NCBI GenBank assembly: GCA_045110285.1
Contig: JBGCGA010000058.1
Location: forward strand, 1-17,770
Source of the DNA: Putridiphycobacter sp045110285
GTDB lineage: Bacteria > Bacteroidota > Bacteroidia > Flavobacteriales_D > Crocinitomicaceae
Direction of reading: 5' to 3'
DNA: 17,770 nucleotides
This document shows, piece by piece, positions 1 to 5,898 of this stretch. The position numbers and the translations under genes were made by a program. Position 1 is the stretch's first letter, and each line of letters begins with the position of its first letter. The notes under the pieces were generated by a model. That model searched no databases. It worked only from the letters and a program-made list of their open reading frames with translations, and had not been told where the DNA came from.

Positions 1-611
1 GTTCCTAAAATTTTACCTGCGTATTCAACTCTCACGTATCTTAAAGTACCGGAGTTATCGTTAGCATCAGTGCCTCCATAAACTCCCGTACCACCTTCGC
101 CTTCTGCAGTTTCTCCTGCATTTATAGGTGCCTTTCCGTTAATGATAATTCCGCCCCATTCTCCAGCTTGAGGATTATCTTTTACAGGTGTAAAAACAAT
201 TGGTAAAGTGGCTGTACCATTGGCCATTAATTTTCCCCCTTGTTTTACGGAAAGAAATGGCGTTGTTCCGTCATTAGCAGTATAAATTGTTGATCCGGCT
301 TCAATAGTTAGTGTTGCGCCATTAGCTACAAAAACACCTCCTGAAATTAACCAGTTATCGGCTGCATTTATGGTTTGATTACTCGAAATAGTTCCAGTTA
401 TTTGTCTGTAAGTTTTGTTTCCAACTTCAACTGATGAGTACCAATCATCACTAGTATCAAAAACGCAAGGATTATTTTTGTCATCTCTTTTTGCATCTGG
501 ATCGTAATTTGTAGCAGCTACATCAGTACATCCTTTTTTACAAGAAGTTACCGTTCCTAGTATACTTCCAGCTAAAATCATTATTCCTAAAGTTGTTTTT
601 TTTAATTTCAT
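1..611 (-). CDS. Surface lipoprotein with beta-helix-like region (partial, C-terminus beyond left edge)
   Basis: The reading frame opens at an ATG at 611 and runs through the left edge, so about 203 residues of the N-terminal part are visible. It begins with a lysine-rich signal peptide and a plausible lipobox (VTSC, Cys24), so a lipoprotein is likely. Next comes GCTDVAATNYDPDA, a short Asp/Cys-rich segment seen in many secreted Bacteroidota proteins. After that is Gly/Ala/Thr-rich sequence of the right-handed beta-helix type (for example NGATLTIEAGSTIYTA). I recognise the general type, which is often annotated as a hypothetical outer-surface protein near TonB-dependent receptors, but no precise function. 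It follows the receptor gene on the same strand, but a strong terminator separates them and it has its own array of 11-bp-phased repeats upstream. A role in binding a substrate for the receptor is inference only. Confidence 0.8.
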   Translation of the reverse strand, partial: MKLKKTTLGIMILAGSILGTVTSCKKGCTDVAATNYDPDAKRDDKNNPCVFDTSDDWYSSVEVGNKTYRQITGTISSNQTINAADNWLISGGVFVANGATLTIEAGSTIYTANDGTTPFLSVKQGGKLMANGTATLPIVFTPVKDNPQAGEWGGIIINGKAPINAGETAEGEGGTGVYGGTDANDNSGTLRYVRVEYAGKILG

Positions 612-659
612 TTTTTTGTTCTTTTTTTTTACAAATATCGGTAGTATATTAAGGCTCTG

Positions 660-719
660 TGTTATGATGGTTTTATATGTCTGTTATCCTTATGTTAAAT
701 TTCGTTTGTGTTTTGTTAA
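660..719 (-). promoter_or_regulatory. Tandem 11-bp-phased TTAACA-like repeats (Pho-box-like operator)
   Basis: Read on the + strand, TGTTAT (660), TTTTAT (671), TGTTAT (682) and TGTTAA (693) start exactly 11 bp apart. CGTTTG (703) and TGTTAA (714) follow at spacings of 10 and 11. On the coding strand of the downstream lipoprotein gene these read as TTAACA/ATAACA half-sites. Known PhoP/PhoB-family regulators bind tandem half-sites with this period; the Bacillus PhoP half-site is TT(A/T/C)ACA with about 5 bp between copies. The array ends about 48 bp before the lipoprotein ATG. Binding by the regulator at 3923 is inferred. Confidence 0.5.
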
Positions 720-781
720 AGTAAAAATAAGTACTGACAAACGTCTTCGGGTGTCATGCAAGACAGAGGTAGTCGAAAACA

Positions 782-811
782 AAAAAAGACGACTATTACA
801 GTCGTCTTTTT
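782..811 (-). terminator. Rho-independent terminator of the TonB-dependent receptor gene
   Basis: There is a perfect 11-bp inverted repeat (AAAAAGACGAC at 783-793, GTCGTCTTTTT at 801-811) with a 7-base loop. On the minus strand it is followed by a run of T (complement of the A run at 781-787). It begins about 20 bases after the receptor stop codon. It should separate receptor transcription from that of the lipoprotein gene further on. Confidence 0.85.
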
Positions 812-831
812 AGATTAAATTTAATTCTATA

Positions 832-3759
832 CTACAGTTCTTTTTTCTTTTTCGATTTCTTGCTATAATCAATGGAATAGCCCAATGAAAAACTTAAATC
901 GATTCCCTGTTTAACACTGTTAACAGTTATGTATTCTCCTACATTCACTTTGTCTTCTTGAATAATGTCAATATTTGGATTTAGTAAATTACTTACTTTA
1001 AAGCCAATTGTTAAATTGTTGTTCATACTTAAATTAGAAACTAAATTAACAGAATTTACCGGCTGTGCATAACTGTCACCAATCCCATTTGATCCAACAG
1101 TAACCAAACGTTTTCCAAATACATTATATGCTACAGCTAGTAATAGTTTATTTTTGTTTTCAAATGTCTTATTGTATCGTAAATCAATATTTAGTAAAAA
1201 AGGTGATGCACCTTCTAAAGGTCTTACGGCGTTGGTATTAATAGTGCTTAAATCAGTAGTATCAATGTTAACTCTTGTAAACATATACGTTGTATTGAAA
1301 CCTAATGATAGATTGTTTAACAGAGCATTTTGATCTTCGTCCTCATTTTTAACTAATGACCCTAAATTTCGAACAAACTCAATTTCTATTCCTCCAACAG
1401 TGGCTGAAAAAGCATTTGAAAATGACATTAATTGTCCACTTGCGGTCGCTTTCATAGTTTGTTCTATTGGTGTGTCTAAATACTTGTAAAAAACACCTGC
1501 GGTAATCATTTCACCTGGTTTAGGGTAATGCTCATAACGAATGTCAAGATTGTAGTTTTCTCCATTTTTTAATAGTGGGTTACCTTCCGCTTTCATTCCA
1601 GCAAAAAATAGAGTGTATTGAAAAGGTGCTAGTTCATTAAATTTTGGTCTTGTTATAGTTTTGCTGGCAGCTAGTCTCACCACGTCTTTTTTAGAGGCAC
1701 TATATTTAGCAATAAAACTAGGTAGTAAGTTAGTAGCAGGGTTTGTTGTTTTTTCTATAATTGAAGGTGATTGCTGATTTCTATTTACAACTGATTGATT
1801 CGCCATTTCGTAACGTATTCCAGGAATTAATTCCAATTTATTTAGCTTTAATTTTACATCTGTATAAGCACCATAAACATCTAGATTTGCTTTGTATGAC
1901 GAACCAAAATTTGTTACTTCTTGAATATAAAATTGGCCTTCGTTGTGTTGCTCAGAATTCAAGTAATTATTTAGGTTTTCAATATCAGCGTTATTTCCTA
2001 TAGTTGATGATAGTTCATTTAAAATGTAGTTGTATTGTTTGTAGTCAAAATCTCTTTGTTTCGATTTATAATCAAAACCTGCATTAATGACAACAATTTC
2101 TTCAACTTCGTTATTATTGCTTGAAATATCTTCATTGAACTTTGCTACAAATTTTGCATTTACTTTACCCGCTAGTTCTGTTTCCTGTAGTTGACTGAAA
2201 AATCTGTGATTTTCATTTTTGTCGATATAATTGAAAGCATAGCTATCTGTTGCATCTCTGTCATCATAAAACATGACTACTTGTCTTCTGTCTGGTTCTT
2301 TACTACCTGTTAAATTATATGATCCCCTCCAATCAATTAACAAAGCACTAAAATCTTTATCTTTATTTGGCTTTAGTAATTTGTGAGATCCTAAAATTTG
2401 ATTGCTTGAAACATAATTTTGTCTGTAGGTTAATCGATTTGAATAAACGTTCCTAGCGTAATCAAAATGTTGCCCCCAAGTGTCTCTTGTTTCATCATCA
2501 GAAGTATTAATTAATAATGTGTTAAAAGTGATATTATGGTCAGGACTCATTCTTAAATGTGCACTAAATAGTCCAGTTGTGGCTGTTGTTTTATTGTATT
2601 TTTCAATATCGTAATTTAGTCTTTCTTCGCTTTGCGCATTGATTAATTTAATTTGTCCGTAGGATGTTCTTAAGCTATTATCGTGCTTTAGTAGTGCTAA
2701 GAATCCTATTCCTGAAGATTTATTTTTTGACTTAGGAAAATTGATAAAATTACCTCCTACAATTGAGAGGCTAGAATTTGGCACTGCTTTATTAATCACT
2801 GTTCCAAAATTATCTGCAAAGCCAGTTCCTCTTCCTTCTACTGAATTATAAAACGAATTTGGATAAATGGTATTAATAGCAGAAAAAGGACTATTCTTAG
2901 AATTGTTTTTTACAAATTCAGGTACGGCTCTTGTACCGTCATCAACTCCAAAATAGTCAGTTTTCCCTCCTCTATAGGTTTTAAAATCTTGTCCGGTAGT
3001 TTGCGTATTCATTCCAGAACCTAAGGATATCGATAAAGTTGGCTTTTCTAAATAACTTTTAGTAATGATGTTAAAAGCACCACCCGAAAAATCACCATAT
3101 AATTCTGACGACATTACCTTACTCACAGATATAGAACTTACCACATCAACTGGAAACACATTTAATGGAACAACTCTGAAATCAGGGTTTGGAGAAGGGA
3201 TTGGTAAGCCGTTAAGATAAGCCACATTATATCTATCGCCTAAACCTCTGACGTATAAAGTATTTCCAACAGTAGACATGCCTGTCATTTTTTTTGCGCC
3301 GTCTGCAATATTCGATACTCCTTTACCTTTTAGTTGTTTAGAAGTGACTGTCGTAATTACTTTTTCCGATTCTTGAGTGTCTTTTGCCGATTTCACTTCC
3401 CCAGCTTCATTTGTGTTGGCGCTAGCAAATACTGTTATTGTTTCTAATGAAAGCGGAAACAGTTCTACATTTAATGTTTTCGTTTCATTAGCAACTATCA
3501 TGATGTCAATTGTATCATTTTTTAATAAAGCAGATGAAATTGCAATGCTGTGTTTTCCAGCAGGTAGCGCTATTGAAAAGTTACCATCTAATCCGGTTCG
3601 TGAACCTACTGGCGTATTTATTACCCTGATGACAGCAAAAGCAACAGCCGCTTGTTCATTTGATTCAAGGGTAGTAACACTCCCTTTTAACGTTCCGGTT
3701 TGAGCTGTTAAATTGAGTGCTGGCAAAAATGCTAGTATAAGTACAAATAAGTGTTTCAT
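832..3759 (-). CDS. TonB-dependent outer-membrane receptor
   Basis: This 975-residue protein imports a substrate across the outer membrane using TonB energy. The order is a signal peptide (about 1-20, ending LTAQ), a carboxypeptidase-regulatory-like domain (about 22-105), a plug domain (about 133-237) with the typical segments RGLGDRYN (171-178) and ELYGDFSGGAFNIITKS, then a long beta-barrel rich in alternating aromatic and polar residues. Length and order are normal for the family in Bacteroidota. There is no N-terminal STN domain, so it is not a signalling receptor for the FecI/FecR pair nearby. It is divergent from a PhoB-like regulator and its upstream gap carries a Pho-box-like array, so phosphate or a phosphorylated compound is a reasonable inferred substrate. 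The C-terminus is odd: the last strand ends SIDY and is followed by a basic tail (KKSKKKKEL) instead of a terminal aromatic residue. Substrate unknown. Confidence 0.93.
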   Translation of the reverse strand: MKHLFVLILAFLPALNLTAQTGTLKGSVTTLESNEQAAVAFAVIRVINTPVGSRTGLDGNFSIALPAGKHSIAISSALLKNDTIDIMIVANETKTLNVELFPLSLETITVFASANTNEAGEVKSAKDTQESEKVITTVTSKQLKGKGVSNIADGAKKMTGMSTVGNTLYVRGLGDRYNVAYLNGLPIPSPNPDFRVVPLNVFPVDVVSSISVSKVMSSELYGDFSGGAFNIITKSYLEKPTLSISLGSGMNTQTTGQDFKTYRGGKTDYFGVDDGTRAVPEFVKNNSKNSPFSAINTIYPNSFYNSVEGRGTGFADNFGTVINKAVPNSSLSIVGGNFINFPKSKNKSSGIGFLALLKHDNSLRTSYGQIKLINAQSEERLNYDIEKYNKTTATTGLFSAHLRMSPDHNITFNTLLINTSDDETRDTWGQHFDYARNVYSNRLTYRQNYVSSNQILGSHKLLKPNKDKDFSALLIDWRGSYNLTGSKEPDRRQVVMFYDDRDATDSYAFNYIDKNENHRFFSQLQETELAGKVNAKFVAKFNEDISSNNNEVEEIVVINAGFDYKSKQRDFDYKQYNYILNELSSTIGNNADIENLNNYLNSEQHNEGQFYIQEVTNFGSSYKANLDVYGAYTDVKLKLNKLELIPGIRYEMANQSVVNRNQQSPSIIEKTTNPATNLLPSFIAKYSASKKDVVRLAASKTITRPKFNELAPFQYTLFFAGMKAEGNPLLKNGENYNLDIRYEHYPKPGEMITAGVFYKYLDTPIEQTMKATASGQLMSFSNAFSATVGGIEIEFVRNLGSLVKNEDEDQNALLNNLSLGFNTTYMFTRVNIDTTDLSTINTNAVRPLEGASPFLLNIDLRYNKTFENKNKLLLAVAYNVFGKRLVTVGSNGIGDSYAQPVNSVNLVSNLSMNNNLTIGFKVSNLLNPNIDIIQEDKVNVGEYITVNSVKQGIDLSFSLGYSIDYSKKSKKKKEL

Positions 3760-3775
3760 TTACATTATTTTTTTG

Positions 3776-3783
3776 CAAATCTA
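3776..3783 (-). promoter_or_regulatory. Candidate -7 element of the receptor promoter
   Basis: On the minus strand the site reads TAGATTTG, an exact match to the Bacteroidota -7 consensus TAnnTTTG, 16 bases before the receptor ATG. No TTTG lies at the expected 19-20 bp further upstream. A weak or missing -33 element would fit a promoter that needs an activator. Confidence 0.4.
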
Positions 3784-3838
3784 CATTTAAGACTCCTCAG
3801 AATCATTGAAAAGTTATTTACCAATAGGTTAATATTAC

Positions 3839-3888
3839 TTAACATTGAATTAATGTAATCGTAAATGTGACTTAACATCATATTGACG
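3839..3888 (+). promoter_or_regulatory. Five-unit Pho-box-like array between receptor and response regulator
   Basis: Hexamers starting at 3839 (TTAACA), 3850 (TTAATG), 3861 (GTAAAT), 3872 (TTAACA) and 3883 (TTGACG) are spaced exactly 11 bp apart. A further TTAATA lies at 3829. The half-site and period match those known for PhoP/PhoB-type winged-helix regulators. The copies point toward the response regulator gene, whose ATG is about 35 bp past the last copy, and lie about 80 bp from the receptor ATG on the other side. Autoregulation plus control of the receptor is inferred. Confidence 0.55.
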
Positions 3889-3922
3889 GCATCAGGCTTA
3901 ACTTTACAAGAAATTAAATTTA

Positions 3923-4597
3923 ATGGTTGGACAGAAAATTCTTATTGTTGATGACGAAGAAGATATCGTTGAACTTTTAGCTTACAACTTTAAGAAACAC
4001 AATATGCTGGTTTATACTGCTACCAATGGGAGAGAAGCAATAAAATCAGCGAAAGAAAATATTCCTGACGTTGTTTTGTTAGACGTGATGCTGCCAGATA
4101 TTGATGGGATGGAAGTATGCGAAGAAATAAGAAAGGATAAAGCTTTGCAGAATTCTTTAGTGCTTTTCTTGTCTGCTCGTGGGGAGGATTATTCTCAAAT
4201 TGCGGGATACAAAGTTGGTGCTGACGATTATATTGTTAAGCCAATTAAATTAAAAATTCTGTCTGAAAAAATTAGAACTTTATTAAATAGAAAGAATACT
4301 GTTAATGATGAAAATATAGCCAGTAAACATTTGGTAATTGATCGAAACAAATACACTGTGACAAAAGATGGAAAAGAAAGTGTTATTCCAAAAAAAGAAT
4401 TTGAATTATTATCTCTTCTAATGTCCAACCACGACAAAGTTTTAAGAAGAGAAGAAATATTTGAGAAAGTATGGGGTGTAAAAACTTTTGTGGGTGATAG
4501 AACCATTGATGTTCATATCAGAAAATTAAGGGAAAAATTTGGACAATCAATTATTACTACTGTAAAAGGAATAGGTTATAAATTCGAAGACTACTAA
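3923..4597 (+). CDS. OmpR/PhoB-family response regulator
   Basis: This 224-residue two-component regulator has an N-terminal receiver domain (about 5-120) with all expected residues: the acidic pair D10/D11, phospho-acceptor D54 in VLLDVMLPD, S84 in the Thr/Ser position and K106 in VKP. The C-terminal winged-helix DNA-binding domain (about 130-222) has the recognition-helix segment DRTIDVHIRKLREK and the wing ending VKGIGYKF. The length is standard. Sequence style and the flanking 11-bp-phased TTAACA-like array suggest a PhoB/PhoP-type regulator, possibly the phosphate regulator of this organism. No sensor kinase gene is adjacent: the next gene downstream lies on the opposite strand, so the partner kinase must be elsewhere. 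It starts at an ATG 35 bp after the array. Assignment to PhoB rather than another OmpR-family member is inference. Confidence 0.92.
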   Translation: MVGQKILIVDDEEDIVELLAYNFKKHNMLVYTATNGREAIKSAKENIPDVVLLDVMLPDIDGMEVCEEIRKDKALQNSLVLFLSARGEDYSQIAGYKVGADDYIVKPIKLKILSEKIRTLLNRKNTVNDENIASKHLVIDRNKYTVTKDGKESVIPKKEFELLSLLMSNHDKVLRREEIFEKVWGVKTFVGDRTIDVHIRKLREKFGQSIITTVKGIGYKFEDY

Positions 4598-4613
4598 TTA
4601 TTCTAATCTAATA

Positions 4614-4665
4614 TAAAAAAATGATAGCTAATGAAAGTTACCCCTTTTGATGATTGATTACTATC
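4614..4665 (-). terminator. Candidate terminator of the sigma/anti-sigma/repeat-protein operon
   Basis: On the minus strand, GATAGTAAT (complement of 4657-4665) pairs with ATTAgCTATC (complement of 4623-4632) with one bulged base, around a 24-base loop. Seven T follow (complement of 4615-4621). It starts shortly after the stop codon at 4674. The loop is large, so the call is moderate. The loop contains GGGGTAAC, similar to the proposed sigma-factor -35 element but without a matching -10. Confidence 0.4.
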
Positions 4666-4673
4666 TGCTTAAA

Positions 4674-5837
4674 TTAAAACATAACACTTACACCTAAATT
4701 ATAACCCAACCAAAGTTTTGTAATCCCCTGGTTGCCCCACCATTTTTCATCATAAATTGGCTTTGGCACATATAATAATGTATTTCCTTCCGAATCATAT
4801 TCTCCAAAGTAAGCATTAAAAGAAGGGCCAGCAAATAGACCTATATTTTCTAATATATTGTATCTTAAACTTAACTGACCTTCGGTTAAAAAGTCAATGG
4901 TTGGAGTGAATTTTTTTTCACTAATATAACTTGCCGACAAGTCTACTGAAATTTTGAAACGATTGGTTAAATTAACCATTGACCCAACTCCAAGACCATA
5001 TGAGAAGTATTCACCTTTAGGTTTTGGCATGTATCCAAATTTAAAAATATTGTAAAAGTGATCTACACCAAGTTTAAGGTTTGCATTATAATTCACAGAT
5101 TCATTGTACGACAGATCTAAAGTGTTGAATCCGTCCTTCACAATACTAAGTAGACCAATTGGTGTCCCAAATTCATATTCGTTTGCAAAGTTTATAAGCC
5201 CTACTTGAAGCCCCCCAACTTTTTGAGCTCTATTAATTAATCCGACTTGAATTCCTTGGAGATTTCCTGTATTAATATTTGAAATAGCACTAATCTGTAA
5301 GCCATTAAAATGACCTGAATTAAAGTTCGACAAACCTGCTATTTGCAGTCCTAAAAATGGTCCATTTGTTTTGTTCCTAAGTCCCGCAATTTGCATGCCT
5401 GTATACCCACCGTCAACAGTATTGGCTAATCCTGCAATTTGCATTCCACCACTGATTTTTCCAAATCGATTACTCAAGCCTGCGATTGCGATACAATACG
5501 CTGAATCAGCCACGAAATTACTAATTCCAGCAATTAGTACGCCATTGGCAGAAGCTAAATTATTGTTGGCAATTCCAGCAATTTGACATCCGTTTACATC
5601 TCCTAGATTTTTATTCGCAATTCCTCCGAATTCGAACCCTAATAGTCCACCGTTTACTCCGTAAAAAATATTAAAAGATAAAAAGTTTTTTTGAGTTTGA
5701 GAGGTGGTGCCATACAATCCAATAGGGTGGATAAAAGAAACTTGAATTGGTTTTGTTGAAATGGTGTCGCTATCATTTTGGGCAGCAAGTGAGCCTGTAA
5801 AAGTGATGTAAAATAATAGTAGGCTAATTGTTTTCAT
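4674..5837 (-). CDS. Outer-membrane GLQIAGLxN-repeat protein (paralogue without STN domain)
   Basis: I chose the ATG at 5837 because it is followed directly by a signal peptide (MKTISLLLFY...LAAQ). An upstream GTG at 5879 in frame would add 14 residues and overlap the promoter-like motif. The 387-residue product has about 11 copies of a GLQIAGLxN repeat. Nine of them start exactly 16 residues apart (67 to 195) and two closing copies are shorter. A beta-rich C-terminal domain (about 237-387) ends in LGVSVMF, with a terminal aromatic residue as in outer-membrane barrels. The region from about residue 33 to the end is clearly homologous to residues 250-661 of the upstream protein, including the segment NxExxxNxxLKxG...YNI after the repeats. 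The repeats resemble proteins annotated as LA_2272-type surface repeat proteins, but I could not confirm this. Function unknown; it is likely an output or partner of the upstream signalling genes. Confidence 0.85.
   Translation of the reverse strand: MKTISLLLFYITFTGSLAAQNDSDTISTKPIQVSFIHPIGLYGTTSQTQKNFLSFNIFYGVNGGLLGFEFGGIANKNLGDVNGCQIAGIANNNLASANGVLIAGISNFVADSAYCIAIAGLSNRFGKISGGMQIAGLANTVDGGYTGMQIAGLRNKTNGPFLGLQIAGLSNFNSGHFNGLQISAISNINTGNLQGIQVGLINRAQKVGGLQVGLINFANEYEFGTPIGLLSIVKDGFNTLDLSYNESVNYNANLKLGVDHFYNIFKFGYMPKPKGEYFSYGLGVGSMVNLTNRFKISVDLSASYISEKKFTPTIDFLTEGQLSLRYNILENIGLFAGPSFNAYFGEYDSEGNTLLYVPKPIYDEKWWGNQGITKLWLGYNLGVSVMF
5142..5639 (-). repeat. 48-bp-period coding repeat in the downstream repeat protein
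   Basis: This stretch encodes the GLQIAGLxN units. Copies begin at residues 67, 83, 99, 115, 131, 147, 163, 179 and 195 (exactly 16 apart), then at 209 and 224. The constant positions are Gly1, Gln3, a hydrophobic residue at 4, and Asn9. The even spacing suggests a beta-solenoid or a series of hairpins. Confidence 0.85.
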
Positions 5838-5850
5838 GGTATAAAATTTA

Positions 5851-5872
5851 ACTTGTTTATTATATAACAAGT
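5851..5872. promoter_or_regulatory. Inverted repeat ACTTGTT-N8-AACAAGT in the promoter region
   Basis: Perfect 7-bp arms (5851-5857 and 5866-5872) flank 8 A/T bases. The palindrome covers the presumed -10 region of the sigma-dependent promoter upstream of the repeat-protein gene. It could be an operator or a hairpin in the 5' leader; no T run follows, so a terminator is unlikely. Confidence 0.35.
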
Positions 5873-5891
5873 CAAACACTTTTTACCCCTA
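5857..5891 (-). promoter_or_regulatory. Candidate ECF-sigma promoter of the downstream repeat-protein gene
   Basis: On the minus strand TAGGGGTAAA (5891-5882) is followed after 12 bases by TGTTATATAATA. The same layout, TAGGGGTAAA-N12-TGT, occurs before the first gene of the operon. It lies between the stop codon of the STN protein (5899) and the ATG at 5837. GGGGTAA and TGTC-like elements are plausible -35 and -10 boxes for an ECF sigma factor, and the operon's own sigma factor is the natural candidate. Confidence 0.5.
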
Positions 5892-5898
5892 CTCAATG

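Noticed and set aside
616..813. Small plus-strand reading frame of 65 codons
   Set aside because: It lacks an ATG at its first codon, is low in complexity at its start, and lies over the operator array and the terminator hairpin of minus-strand genes.
3377..3703. Plus-strand reading frame of 108 codons inside the receptor gene
   Set aside because: It lies wholly antisense to the signal-peptide-proximal and carboxypeptidase-like part of a clear receptor gene and shows no recognisable domain.
4639..4648. GGGGTAAC on the minus strand, a third possible sigma -35 element
   Set aside because: No TGT element follows at 12 bases, it would drive transcription antisense to the response regulator, and it lies in the loop of a probable terminator.
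5838..5879. Extended start (GTG at 5879) for the downstream repeat protein
   Set aside because: It would place 14 non-signal residues before a clean signal peptide and would put the start codon inside the proposed promoter.
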